A stretch of 25,193 nt of DNA from Deltaproteobacteria bacterium. GTDB taxonomy: Bacteria; Desulfobacterota; Desulfobacteria; Desulfobacterales; UBA11574. The notes under the pieces were generated by a model. It made no database searches, was not told the DNA's origin, and worked only from the letters and a program-made list of their open reading frames with translations. Positions within the stretch are counted from its first letter, which is position 1; each line of letters opens with the position of its first letter. The position numbers and the translations under genes are program-made. The stretch is taken from positions 1-25,193 of the forward strand of contig JAFDBA010000007.1 of assembly GCA_019313505.1 (NCBI GenBank). Reading direction: 5' to 3'. This document shows positions 7,281 through 15,065 of the stretch, in pieces.

Positions 7281-8135
7281 ATGAAAAATACAACGATAAT
7301 TGTTTTATCGTGCATGATGATTTTATGCGGCTGTGCGTCACAGCGGGATATGATTACCCTCGACAATCGTCAGGCTTTGATTGAAAAGCGTTATTTTGAA
7401 TCCCAGCAAAAGAACAAAGAACTCACAACCCAATTAAATGCCCAGAAACAAAACAATAAAAATCTTAGAAGTAAATTTGCCGAGCAACGTGCCATGATCG
7501 AAAGCTTGAGCCAAGAAATCCAAATTTTAAGTGGAAGGCTCGAAGAGACGGAATATGTAATAAAACAGAAATTAGAGACCTATAAAGATTCATATGAAAA
7601 AAAAGCAATCCGGTTGAACAGAATAGATCAGACTTCAAGTAAGAATAAAGGCCGTCTCGTGCGTCTTGAGCAGTACCTGAACTTTGAATCCACGGAACCC
7701 GGTTTGAAAGGTAAAAAGGTTTCAGGCATAAAAACCGAGAGCCGAGCTGAACAGAAACTTTCAGAAGATGCAATGTATCAATCGGCAAAACAAGCATTTG
7801 ATCAGGGTGACTTTGAGTCGGCCCGGGAAGGATTTCAAAAATTTATAAAAAACCATCCAAAGTCAAAAAATGTTGACAATGCACAATTCTGGATCGGTGA
7901 AATTTACTATCATGACAAATGGTATGAAAAAGCTATTTTAGAATACCAGAAAGTTGTCGAAAAATATCCCAAAGGAAATAAGGTTCAGGCCTCACTTTTA
8001 AAACAGGGTTTTTCCTTTTTTAATCTGGGAGACAAAGCAAATGCCCGTCTTATCTTTACAGAACTGATTAAAAAATATCCAAAATCAAATGAAGCGAAGA
8101 TCGCTAAAAAAAAGTTGAAGGTAATTTCTCATTAG
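7281..8135 (+). CDS. cpoB: Tol-Pal system protein YbgF/CpoB, predicted lipoprotein
   Basis: Coordinates envelope constriction with peptidoglycan synthesis in the Tol system. The start at 7281 gives a 284-aa product whose N-terminus has a lipoprotein signal ending in LCGCAS (Cys19 or so). The frame is open upstream to a TTG at 7191, but that segment lies in the MITE end and encodes no signal, so it is left out. A coiled-coil region (about residues 25-110) full of Gln/Lys/Glu is followed by tetratricopeptide repeats from about 165: AKQAFDQGDFESAREGF, AQFWIGEIYYHDKWYEKAI and QGFSFFNLGDKANARLIF. There is no clear ribosome site; a small ggggc-aaa-gcccc hairpin lies at 7251-7263. E. coli CpoB is soluble, so lipidation is a lineage difference. 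Confidence 0.88.
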   Translation: MKNTTIIVLSCMMILCGCASQRDMITLDNRQALIEKRYFESQQKNKELTTQLNAQKQNNKNLRSKFAEQRAMIESLSQEIQILSGRLEETEYVIKQKLETYKDSYEKKAIRLNRIDQTSSKNKGRLVRLEQYLNFESTEPGLKGKKVSGIKTESRAEQKLSEDAMYQSAKQAFDQGDFESAREGFQKFIKNHPKSKNVDNAQFWIGEIYYHDKWYEKAILEYQKVVEKYPKGNKVQASLLKQGFSFFNLGDKANARLIFTELIKKYPKSNEAKIAKKKLKVISH

Positions 8136-8197
8136 GGTTCACGAAAAAATAAAGTGTTACACATAATCATTATCAAGAATCAGGGAAAGAGCGTTGA

Positions 8198-8737
8198 ATG
8201 ATAAAGGTTATCGGTATAGATCCAGGTCTTTCTGCAACCGGTGTTGGAGTTGTTAGGGGAACAGATCTTAAGGTTAAAGGCTTTTCCTTCGGCAGTATTA
8301 ATACTTCAAAAAACCTTCCTTTGCCAGACCGTCTTAATAAAATCTTTTCAAATCTTCTCATGGTATTAAAGGATGAAAAACCTGACCTTATGGTAGTGGA
8401 AGATATATTTTCCATGGTAAAGTTTCCAAAAGCAGGCATAACATTGGGTAAGGTTACCGGTGTTATTCTGCTTGCCGGTTGCCAGGTGGACGTGCCGGTT
8501 ACGGAGGTCCCGGTTCGTGAAGCCAAACAGGTGTTGACAGGGAACGGTAATGCAAGCAAAATACAGCTTGAAAAAGCGGTTCGGCGGCTGTTGAACCTGA
8601 CCGACCCCATTAAACCTTATCACGCTTCTGATGCAATGGGTTTAGCGCTTCTGGGCCTGTTTCGCCATAATAATGGTCTGTCTCAAAACCCGCAGCACAA
8701 CGTGTATTCAACGGTATCCCATGATCGGTTATCTTGA
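8198..8737 (+). CDS. ruvC: RuvC Holliday junction endonuclease
   Basis: Resolves Holliday junctions made during homologous recombination by symmetric nicking (179 aa; family about 160-175). An RNase H-like fold is indicated by IGIDPGLSATG at the N-terminus. The metal-binding set is visible: Asp8, Glu68 in VVEDIF, and His142 with Asp145 in YHASDAMGLAL. The ribosome site is weak. The last 17 bases overlap the start of ruvA, so the two are probably translationally coupled. It follows cpoB by 62 bp with no obvious terminator, so read-through from the Tol operon is possible. Confidence 0.95.
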   Translation: MIKVIGIDPGLSATGVGVVRGTDLKVKGFSFGSINTSKNLPLPDRLNKIFSNLLMVLKDEKPDLMVVEDIFSMVKFPKAGITLGKVTGVILLAGCQVDVPVTEVPVREAKQVLTGNGNASKIQLEKAVRRLLNLTDPIKPYHASDAMGLALLGLFRHNNGLSQNPQHNVYSTVSHDRLS

Positions 8738-9341
8738 GGGTAAACTTTTAAAAAAAGAGGGCGACAGGATACTGCTTCTTGCAAATCAGGTCGGATATGA
8801 GGTTTTGCTTCCTGCGATTGTAATGGAAACCTTCAGAGCCAAGGCAGTTGGTGACGAGGTTTCCCTCTATATTTATTATCAACAGACCGAACGGCAGCCA
8901 AAACCGGTGCTGATCGGTTTTAATCTCGAGGTCGAAAAAGAATTTTTTCAATATTTTATTTCTGTCGAAGATATCGGCCCACTCAAGGCGGTTAAGGCTT
9001 TGAGTGTACCTGTCCGAGACATAGCAAGGGCCATAGAGTCGAAAGATATTAATAAGCTTAAGCAATTAAAAGGTGTTGGTGACCGGACGGCCCGAAAAAT
9101 TATTGCCACACTTGAGGGCAGAATGAATAAATTCGCTTTGATCCATAAAGCAGCAGAAGTAGAAATACCTGTGTTCGAAGACTTTTCAAAGCATGTTTTG
9201 GATTTACTTGTTGTTCAGTTGGGACACAGGACAACTGACGCAAAACATATGATTGTCGAAGCCATGAAACGTAACAGCGCCATAGCAACCCCTGAAGAAC
9301 TTTTTGAAGAAGTATATCGTGGAGAGAAAGCTCTAAGCTGA
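8721..9341 (+). CDS. ruvA: RuvA Holliday junction DNA-binding subunit
   Basis: Tetrameric junction-binding protein that loads RuvB (206 aa, normal length). The frame opens at 8673, but the conserved N-terminus MIGYLEGKL begins at 8721, so that ATG is chosen. Domain I is an OB-fold (to about 64). Domain II contains helix-hairpin-helix motifs: the first lies around EDIGPLKAVKAL, the second is LKQLKGVGDRTARKII. Domain III (about 155-200) would contact RuvB. It overlaps ruvC by 17 bases and sits 15 bp before ruvB. Confidence 0.96.
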   Translation: MIGYLEGKLLKKEGDRILLLANQVGYEVLLPAIVMETFRAKAVGDEVSLYIYYQQTERQPKPVLIGFNLEVEKEFFQYFISVEDIGPLKAVKALSVPVRDIARAIESKDINKLKQLKGVGDRTARKIIATLEGRMNKFALIHKAAEVEIPVFEDFSKHVLDLLVVQLGHRTTDAKHMIVEAMKRNSAIATPEELFEEVYRGEKALS

Positions 9342-9356
9342 TAAAAGTTTAAAATA

Positions 9357-10397
9357 ATGGATGATATATTAACACATTCTTCCGACAACCAGGGTATTCT
9401 TGAAGGATCATGTCTCCCTGTGGATAGGGAACCGGAAATACTGTCTTTGAGGCCTGAACAATTTTCAGACTATGTAGGTCAAACCGAAGTTGTGGAAGCC
9501 CTTAAAATCGCAATTGAAGCAGCCGTAAAACGAGAGGAACCGGTTGATCACATTCTTTTTCATGGACCTCCCGGCCTCGGGAAAACAACTCTGGCGAATA
9601 TTATTGCCAATGAAATGGGGGGCAATCTCATTACTACTTCCGGCCCTTCCCTTGAAAAGGGCGGTGACCTAATCGGCATTCTTACGCATCTTGAAGACAA
9701 AGACACCCTGTTCGTAGATGAGATACACCGGACCCCTAAGATTGTAGAAGAGTTTATGTATCCTGCCATGGAAGATTTTGCTATCGATTTTATATTTGAC
9801 AAAGGTGTACACGCCCGCAGCCACAGATACCGTTTGAATCGTTTTACACTCGTTGGCGCCACCACCCGGGTTGGACTTTTATCCGCACCTTTGCGAGATA
9901 GGTTCGGTATTTTCAGGAGCCTCGATTTCTATAGTGAAGAAGATCTGGTTAAAATAATTGGGCGGTCTGCTGCTTTACTTAAAGTAACAATTGACGACAA
10001 AGGTGCGATTGAGCTTGCCAAACGATCCAGAGGAACACCGCGGATTGTAAACAGGCTTCTTAAACGTGTGAGGGATTACACCCAGGTGAGGGCGGATGGA
10101 ATAATTACAAAGAAGATCGTTGAAAAAGCCCTGACTCTGGAAGGGGTTGATGAAAAGGGGCTTACAAATCTTGATCGGCGCTACCTGAAAACAATTATTG
10201 AGTTTTATAAAGGGGGGCCGGTCGGTATTGAAGCCATCGCCGCAACCCTTCAGGAAGAAACGGATACACTTGTGGATGTAATTGAACCCTATCTTTTAAA
10301 AATCGGAATGGTTACGAGGACATCTTCAGGAAGAAAAGCTTCACAGGCTGCATACAGTCATCTGGGATTCAGCTTTCAAAAAAGAATGTTTCAATGA
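9357..10397 (+). CDS. ruvB: RuvB branch-migration ATPase
   Basis: Hexameric AAA+ motor that drives Holliday junction branch migration with RuvA (346 aa, typical). Walker A is GPPGLGKTT (residues 70-78), Walker B is LFVDEIHR (DEIH at 121-124), sensor 1 is GATTRVG and the Arg finger lies in LRDRFG. The C-terminal winged helix follows, with GGPVGIEAIAATL. The Leu after HR that is usual in RuvB is Thr here. The ribosome site is weak. Its stop lies 6 bp before the chosen start of the next gene, so ruvCAB and the DUF62 gene form one transcription unit. Confidence 0.97.
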   Translation: MDDILTHSSDNQGILEGSCLPVDREPEILSLRPEQFSDYVGQTEVVEALKIAIEAAVKREEPVDHILFHGPPGLGKTTLANIIANEMGGNLITTSGPSLEKGGDLIGILTHLEDKDTLFVDEIHRTPKIVEEFMYPAMEDFAIDFIFDKGVHARSHRYRLNRFTLVGATTRVGLLSAPLRDRFGIFRSLDFYSEEDLVKIIGRSAALLKVTIDDKGAIELAKRSRGTPRIVNRLLKRVRDYTQVRADGIITKKIVEKALTLEGVDEKGLTNLDRRYLKTIIEFYKGGPVGIEAIAATLQEETDTLVDVIEPYLLKIGMVTRTSSGRKASQAAYSHLGFSFQKRMFQ

Positions 10398-10403
10398 TTG
10401 ATC

Positions 10404-11213
10404 ATGTCGATAATTACACTCCTGACGGACTTTGGCACTAAGGATGCGTATGCGGGTATCATGAAGGGTGTTATCCTGTCCGTGAACCCTTCAGCGGTAA
10501 TTGTTGATATCACCCATCACATCGATCCCCAGAACGTAATCCAAGCCGCATATATCATCAAATCATCCTACAGATATTTCCCCGAAGGTACGGTGCATGT
10601 TATGGTTGTAGATCCGGGAGTCGGGAGCGACCGTGCGATAGTTGTCCTTGAAATGGTGGGCCATATTTTCCTTGCGCCTGATAATGGCATTTTAACCCTT
10701 CTAATGGATGAAGGGAAAATTAGTTCCATTGTCAGAGTCGAGAATACACGCTATTTTTTAGAATCTATGAGCCAGACCTTCCATGGCCGGGATATTTTTG
10801 CTCCTGTTGGTGCTCATCTATGCAGGGGTATGGATATAAAAAAATTAGGCTCACCCCTTGATCGACAAAATCTGGTTCATCTACAGATACGGAAACCATA
10901 TATTTCTAATAATAATCAACTTGTGGGGACTGTCGTATCTTTCGATCGTTTTGGAAACTGTATTTCAAATATTGATGTAAACTATATTAAAAAATTTAGT
11001 GAGATCGACTCTGGAAGAATGCTTGAGATCAAAATAGGTAAAACAACAATTGCAGGGTTATCACTCAGCTACGTTGACACAACCTTCCGGAGCCCCCTTG
11101 CAATTATCGGCAGTTTCGGATATCTTGAGATTGCTCTTAATAAAGGAAATGCAAAGCGCTATCTAGGAATCGAAAAAGGAGATACTATCACTTTAAATCT
11201 AAAACCTACATAA
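10404..11213 (+). CDS. SAM hydrolase (DUF62/SAM hydroxide adenosyltransferase family)
   Basis: A 269-aa member of the family that includes the SAM-dependent chlorinase/fluorinase fold. Most bacterial members hydrolyse S-adenosylmethionine to adenosine and methionine. Family signatures are LLTDFGTKDAYAGIMKG at the N-terminus, DITHHIDPQNV, VVDPGVGSDRA, APDNGIL and TFHGRDIFAPVGAHL. A C-terminal beta-barrel (about 165 on) contains FDRFGNCISNID. The ATG at 10404 is preferred to an in-frame TTG at 10398 next to the ruvB stop. The physiological role of this family is poorly defined. Co-transcription with ruvCAB probably reflects operon layout more than a shared pathway. Confidence 0.88.
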   Translation: MSIITLLTDFGTKDAYAGIMKGVILSVNPSAVIVDITHHIDPQNVIQAAYIIKSSYRYFPEGTVHVMVVDPGVGSDRAIVVLEMVGHIFLAPDNGILTLLMDEGKISSIVRVENTRYFLESMSQTFHGRDIFAPVGAHLCRGMDIKKLGSPLDRQNLVHLQIRKPYISNNNQLVGTVVSFDRFGNCISNIDVNYIKKFSEIDSGRMLEIKIGKTTIAGLSLSYVDTTFRSPLAIIGSFGYLEIALNKGNAKRYLGIEKGDTITLNLKPT

Positions 11214-11235
11214 GCGATATTGCAGGAGACCCATT

Positions 11236-11616
11236 GTGAAGAATGAATCAAAAGACTTTTCTATCATAGACAGGGAATTGACTGTGGATGGTACGGTTTC
11301 TACAAGTGGCAGACTGATCGTTAAGGGGGTAGTAAAAGGAACACTTGTGGGAGAAAATGTGGTTATTGCCGAGGAAGGAGCTGTTTACGCTGATGCGAAA
11401 GTCGCCAGCATTACAATCGGTGGAACTTTTGAGGGAGAAATCAGAGCTTCAAAAAAATTGATTATCCTTTCAACCGGAAGCTGCAAAGGAAAAATTGTCT
11501 GCAAGGATTTTGTGGTTGAAGGCGGTGGAATTTTGAATGCCCAGGTAACCTGCATCGCCGCAACAGACGCTGATCCAGAAAAATACTTATTAGCATCTGG
11601 GAAACATGGGGCTTGA
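11236..11616 (+). CDS. Bactofilin-family polymer-forming cytoskeletal protein
   Basis: A 126-aa protein with the bactofilin (DUF583) right-handed beta-helix core, about residues 15-110. It shows the regular short repeats typical of the family: LTVDGTVSTSGRLIVKGVVKG, GENVVIAEEGAVYADAKV and ASITIGGTFEGEI. Bactofilins assemble into nucleotide-free filaments that organise cell-wall enzymes, polarity or DNA segregation machinery. The start is GTG at 11236 with CAGGAGA eight bases upstream. It is the last gene of the ruvC-led plus-strand run and converges on the VWA gene. No terminator hairpin is visible in the 40-bp gap. Confidence 0.88.
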   Translation: MKNESKDFSIIDRELTVDGTVSTSGRLIVKGVVKGTLVGENVVIAEEGAVYADAKVASITIGGTFEGEIRASKKLIILSTGSCKGKIVCKDFVVEGGGILNAQVTCIAATDADPEKYLLASGKHGA

Positions 11617-11656
11617 TTAGAACACTTAATAGTAACCGCGCTCCGTGACATAGGGT

Positions 11657-12847
11657 TTATTTAGCCATCAGATGCCTTACCGCTTCCTCCAGACCGTCCA
11701 GGGAAAGCTCAAACATGGGAAAAATCTGGCGGATGGTGGTAATAGTGGGGGTGTAGTCCCACATTTGCGAAGATGCCGGATTCATCCACACACTATGGGG
11801 AAAGGTTTGAGCCAGAAATTTAAGCTGTTCGATGCTCGGCTTTCCGCTTCGCTCCTCTACATGTATGGATCCGTCGGCGGCCATGAGTTCATAGGGGGCC
11901 ATGCTCGCATCCCCCACCAGGATAAGACGGGTCTGGGGGTCAAAGGCGGCAAGGTGTTCCACGGGAATGGGCTTGTTGGCTCTTGCCGGATCTTCCCAGA
12001 GCACATCATATACGCTATTGTGGAAATAACAGGTTTTAAGATCCTTGAACTGGTCGCGGGCATAATCAAAAAGGGTCTGGACAACCGGTATGTAGGGATC
12101 CATGGACCATCCTCCGTTGTCGATGGCAAGGATCACCTTGAGGCGGTCTTTGAAACTTTTAGAAAAAACGATTTCGATTTCTCCGCAGTTTTTCATGGTC
12201 TGGTATATGGTTTTATCGATGTCCACCTTATCTTCGGGACCCACCGGTATCATGTTGCGAAGCCGTTTTAAGGCTTCTCCAACCATGTCCTGGGTCAGAA
12301 GGCCCCTGCGGGTATAATCTTTGTATCTTCTTTCCAGAGCAAGTTTTACCGCCGACTGGTTTCGGGAAACCCCTCCCACCCGCATTGCTCCGGGGTGGTC
12401 TCCAGAGTGGCCCACGGGTGATGATCCACCGGTACCGATCCAGGTTGCGCCCCCGTGATGACGCCCTTTCTGATCGTTAAGGCGCTCTCTGAAGTATTGG
12501 ATCAGTTCATCGGGGGTCAATTGGAGTAACTCCGCTTCATCCACATCCAGAGCTTGGGCAAGGGTTTGAGGATCTTTCAACCATTCATCCAGTATGGCCC
12601 TGGAAATATCATCGATTTCAAACCCTTGATACTCGGGCAGTTCCGCGCCTTCAAAACGGTGGGCGAAAATCTGGTCATAAACATCAAAATACCGTTCGCT
12701 TTTCACAAGAATGGCCCGGGCGGATGTGTAGAACTCATCTAAGGAATTGATCAATCCCATATTGAGCGCCTTCTGAAGGGTCAGAAACGAAGTCGGGCTG
12801 ACCTGAATTCCGGCATTTCTTAGGCTATAGAAAAAATCGATAAACAT
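11657..12847 (-). CDS. VWA-domain CoxE-like protein with altered MIDAS
   Basis: A 396-aa protein encoded right after a MoxR ATPase, the classic MoxR-VWA pairing. The N-terminal half is helical and charged. It includes a low-complexity Gly/His stretch (about 129-160: HHGGATWIGTGGSS and HPGAMRVGGVSRN). The C-terminal half is a von Willebrand A domain (about 235-396) of the CoxE type. The metal-site strand reads AIDNGGWSMDPY (Asp243 to Asp250), which departs from the canonical DxSxS; compared with the DxGGSMDPH of relatives it carries an extra Trp. Such pairs are thought to act as chaperone-like maturation factors. The client is unknown here, and the neighbouring genes give no hint. Confidence 0.85.
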   Translation of the reverse strand: MFIDFFYSLRNAGIQVSPTSFLTLQKALNMGLINSLDEFYTSARAILVKSERYFDVYDQIFAHRFEGAELPEYQGFEIDDISRAILDEWLKDPQTLAQALDVDEAELLQLTPDELIQYFRERLNDQKGRHHGGATWIGTGGSSPVGHSGDHPGAMRVGGVSRNQSAVKLALERRYKDYTRRGLLTQDMVGEALKRLRNMIPVGPEDKVDIDKTIYQTMKNCGEIEIVFSKSFKDRLKVILAIDNGGWSMDPYIPVVQTLFDYARDQFKDLKTCYFHNSVYDVLWEDPARANKPIPVEHLAAFDPQTRLILVGDASMAPYELMAADGSIHVEERSGKPSIEQLKFLAQTFPHSVWMNPASSQMWDYTPTITTIRQIFPMFELSLDGLEEAVRHLMAK

Positions 12848-12848
12848 T

Positions 12849-12880
12849 GATGAACTCGTAAAAAGTCCGATTTAGACGGT
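12849..12880. repeat. GATGAACTCGTAAAAAGTC motif in moxR-VWA gap
   Basis: gatgaactcgtaaaaagtc occupies 12849-12867 in the 37-bp space between the MoxR and VWA genes. It is the cleanest copy of a motif also found at 1859, 2636 and 17587. Directly after it, gatttag and ctaaatc form a 7-bp inverted pair (12868-12890 or so), which could make a small hairpin within the operon transcript. Confidence 0.5.
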
Positions 12881-12884
12881 TTCG

Positions 12885-13739
12885 CTAAATCACATGGCTG
12901 CGGCGAGTTGCTTCCACGGCGCGCTCGTAATCCGGGCTTTTCTTAAACAAAACTCCCAGATAGGGAATGTCGCCTTTGATCAGGGCTTTGGGATTAAAAT
13001 CCGGATCGGATTTCAAGGCGCGTATCCAGTTGATCAGTTCACGGGTTGCCGGCTTCTTTTCAACCCCATCGATTTCCCGAACTCTATAGAACATTGTCAC
13101 CACATTTTCCATGAGGTTCGAATCAATATCCGGGAAATGAACCCCTATGATTTTTCGCATCATTTTGGGGTCCGGAAAGGCGATGTGATGAAAATTGCAT
13201 CTTCCCAAAAAGGGGTCGGACAGGTCTTTTTTAGCGTTTGACGTAATAATGATTACCGGACGATGTACAGCCTTCATGGTTTTATCAACTTCAATAATAT
13301 CAAACTCCATTTGATCGAGCACATCCAGCATATCATCCTGAAAATCGGTATCAGCCTTGTCGATTTCATCAATCAACAGTACGGTCCTTTGTTTGGAGGT
13401 AAAAGACTGCCCGATCTTGCCCATCTTTATATAATCTTCAATATTGCTGACATCCCGGTGAGAATCGCCAAAGCGACTGTCGTTAAGTCGGGTCAGTGTG
13501 TCATACTGATACAGAGCATCCACAAGCTTCAAGCTCGATTTCACATTAAGGACAATCAGCGGCATGGTCAGACTCTCGGCAATGGCATGGGCCAGCATGG
13601 TTTTGCCTGTACCCGGTTCACCTTTGAGAAGAAGTGGCATTTCAAGAGCCATGGTGACATTAACGATGCTGGCCAGTTCATTATCCAGAATGTACCTGGT
13701 AGCACCCGAAAATTTATTGTTTAAAATGTTACCTTCCAT
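12885..13739 (-). CDS. MoxR-family AAA+ ATPase
   Basis: A 284-aa AAA+ protein of the MoxR branch. Walker A is GEPGTGKT (40-47 or so), Walker B is LLIDEIDKAD (DEID at 124-127), sensor 1 is IIITSNAKKDL and the Arg-finger region is PFLGRCNFHHIAFP. MoxR proteins act with VWA partners to assemble or metallate enzyme complexes; the partner here is the next gene, 37 bp downstream. The Arg of the usual FLRRC is Gly at its first position (FLGRC), leaving one Arg. The start ATG at 13739 follows GAGG. A sigma-70-like promoter lies immediately upstream, so the pair probably forms its own operon. Confidence 0.9.
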   Translation of the reverse strand: MEGNILNNKFSGATRYILDNELASIVNVTMALEMPLLLKGEPGTGKTMLAHAIAESLTMPLIVLNVKSSLKLVDALYQYDTLTRLNDSRFGDSHRDVSNIEDYIKMGKIGQSFTSKQRTVLLIDEIDKADTDFQDDMLDVLDQMEFDIIEVDKTMKAVHRPVIIITSNAKKDLSDPFLGRCNFHHIAFPDPKMMRKIIGVHFPDIDSNLMENVVTMFYRVREIDGVEKKPATRELINWIRALKSDPDFNPKALIKGDIPYLGVLFKKSPDYERAVEATRRSHVI

Positions 13740-13756
13740 TTAATAACCTCATAAAA

Positions 13757-13784
13757 ATATTATCGCTGTTTTGGTATTTTTCAA
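13757..13784 (-). promoter_or_regulatory. Candidate sigma-70 promoter for the moxR-VWA pair
   Basis: On the minus strand, TTGAAA (13784-13779) and TAATAT (13762-13757) are separated by 16 bp. Transcription would start near 13750, giving an mRNA leader of about 10 bases that begins at the GAGG ribosome site. The remainder of the gap at 13740-13834 shows nothing else. Confidence 0.45.
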
Positions 13785-13834
13785 TATTGATAAAAAACTA
13801 ATCAGTTATCATGCCAAAGTCAAGAATTGCTTCG

Positions 13835-14452
13835 CTATAGATCTGCCTGTTGAAGCAGTTTGCGGAAATCGACTTTATTGACTACGTCTGTAAAAATTTC
13901 TCCAAGAACTTTTTCAACATCACTCTGAGAAAGCATTTTTAAACGTTCTGCATTGCCGCTGATTGTTTCTCTGGCGAGAAGCTTGTTGGCTTTGATCAGG
14001 CGAACTTCATAACTGATTTCGGCAACCCATTTTCGATCGACCAGATCCAGAAGAAAATTTTGCAGATCTATTTCGATAACCGGTTCTGTTTTTTCAGGTT
14101 CAGTTAAAACTTCTATTCCCATATTTTCAAGCCTTCTCGAAAATGCCGTCTTGAAAAGTGACGGAAGATCAAAGGCTCCCACCACAAAGTTCTTCTTTCC
14201 ACCATTAGGCAAAGAAAATAAAAAGAGTCCGGTAAAGTTTTTAAATTTAGTTTTGGCTCTTTCACTAAAAATAGTTTTAACGGGTCGAATATCCTTTAAT
14301 TCAAGAAAGATTTTCATACCTTTGAGGTCATGGGATGATAACGGGAGCCTGTAATTTACGTTAATGTAAGATTTTGTGGCACAAGTAACAACCCAAATTC
14401 CAATAAGCATAACAAGGGAAAACCGTAAAAAATCATGAGTTATTTTTTTCAT
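13835..14452 (-). CDS. Putative outer-membrane-type lipoprotein, unknown function
   Basis: A 205-aa protein I cannot place in a characterised family with confidence. The N-terminus has a positively charged, hydrophobic signal ending in VVTCATK; Cys24 or so could be lipidated, though Val at -3 and Thr at -1 make a weak lipobox. The mature part has two alpha/beta-like segments (IFLELKDIRPVK, then FKTAFSRRLENMGIEV and VIEIDLQNFLLDLVDRKWVAEISYEVRL). This pattern resembles YajG-like or ABC-transport-auxiliary lipoproteins; that resemblance is by eye only. GGAGG eight bases before the ATG supports the start. It is divergent from ahbB. Confidence 0.65.
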   Translation of the reverse strand: MKKITHDFLRFSLVMLIGIWVVTCATKSYINVNYRLPLSSHDLKGMKIFLELKDIRPVKTIFSERAKTKFKNFTGLFLFSLPNGGKKNFVVGAFDLPSLFKTAFSRRLENMGIEVLTEPEKTEPVIEIDLQNFLLDLVDRKWVAEISYEVRLIKANKLLARETISGNAERLKMLSQSDVEKVLGEIFTDVVNKVDFRKLLQQADL

Positions 14453-14476
14453 TGATAGATCCTCCGATAGTTTTTT

Positions 14477-14503
14477 ATTATACAGTTAGCAAAATTATCA
14501 CAA
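14477..14503 (-). promoter_or_regulatory. Candidate promoter for the putative lipoprotein gene
   Basis: On the minus strand, a perfect TATAAT (14482-14477) is preceded by TTGTGA (14503-14498) with a 15-bp spacer. The start would fall near 14470, about 18 bases before the ATG and just ahead of the GGAGG ribosome site. The -35 and spacing are suboptimal. Confidence 0.4.
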
Positions 14504-14539
14504 CTTGCCAATAGTATGTTTGGTGTTAAAGAAAAAGCC

Positions 14540-14568
14540 TTGACTTTTTTTTATTCAGACTCTTATAT
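14540..14568 (+). promoter_or_regulatory. Sigma-70-like promoter placing +1 at the ahbB start codon
   Basis: TTGACT (14540-14545), a 17-bp spacer and TTATAT (14563-14568) make a good vegetative promoter. The expected transcription start, seven bases after the -10, is 14575, the A of the ahbB ATG. No ribosome site lies upstream of that ATG, which fits a leaderless mRNA. Confidence 0.6.
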
Positions 14569-14574
14569 CTTTAT

Positions 14575-15057
14575 ATGCTGACAGAACTTGAAAATGGAAT
14601 CATTGCGTTAATTCAGGGTGATATTCCCATCACTCAGCGTCCATATCTCGAAATAGCAAAAAAAATAGGGATTTCCGAAAAGACCCTTATTGAACAACTG
14701 AAAGATCTTTGTGACAGAGGGGTTATACGACGTTTTGGTGCAACAATATATCATCAGAAATCAGGATTTCAAGCAAATGCCATGGTGGCGTGGAAGGTTG
14801 ATGAAGACCGCGTTGATGACGCTGGAGAAAAGATGGCCTCTTTTAAGGAGGTTTCACATTGTTACCGGAGGAATCCAACCGGTGATTGGCCGTATAATCT
14901 TTATACAATGATTCATGCAAAAGATGAAGAATCATGCCGGGAAATTGCCCGCAATATTTCCATAAAAACGTTAATCAACAACTACACTCTTCTTTTTAGT
15001 CGCAGGGAATTGAAAAAGACTTCCATGAACTACTTTCCAACTGATAATGACGACTAA
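14575..15057 (+). CDS. ahbB: AhbB-like sirohaem decarboxylase subunit (Lrp/AsnC fold)
   Basis: A 160-aa protein of the AhbA/AhbB (NirD/L/G/H) family. These proteins remove two carboxylates from sirohaem to give 12,18-didecarboxysirohaem, the first step of the alternative haem pathway used by sulfate reducers. An AsnC-type winged helix covers about residues 5-60 (AKKIGISEKTLIEQLKDL, GVIRRFGATI). The C-terminal domain holds FQANAMVAWKVDE, the VSHCYRR motif and GDWPYNLYTMIHA, all typical of AhbB; the His and Tyr/Arg of SHCYRR lie in the substrate pocket. AhbA is not in the window. A transcriptional regulator of the AsnC family is the alternative, but these motifs favour the enzyme. Translation appears leaderless. 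Confidence 0.82.
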   Translation: MLTELENGIIALIQGDIPITQRPYLEIAKKIGISEKTLIEQLKDLCDRGVIRRFGATIYHQKSGFQANAMVAWKVDEDRVDDAGEKMASFKEVSHCYRRNPTGDWPYNLYTMIHAKDEESCREIARNISIKTLINNYTLLFSRRELKKTSMNYFPTDNDD

Positions 15058-15065
15058 TTCTCCCT

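Noticed and set aside
10398..10403. TTG start for the SAM hydrolase gene
   Set aside because: The ATG two codons later begins the conserved N-terminus directly, and TTG has no better ribosome site.
11672..12271. 199-residue plus-strand open frame opposite the VWA gene
   Set aside because: Shadow frame; the minus-strand protein has a recognisable domain and a MoxR partner.
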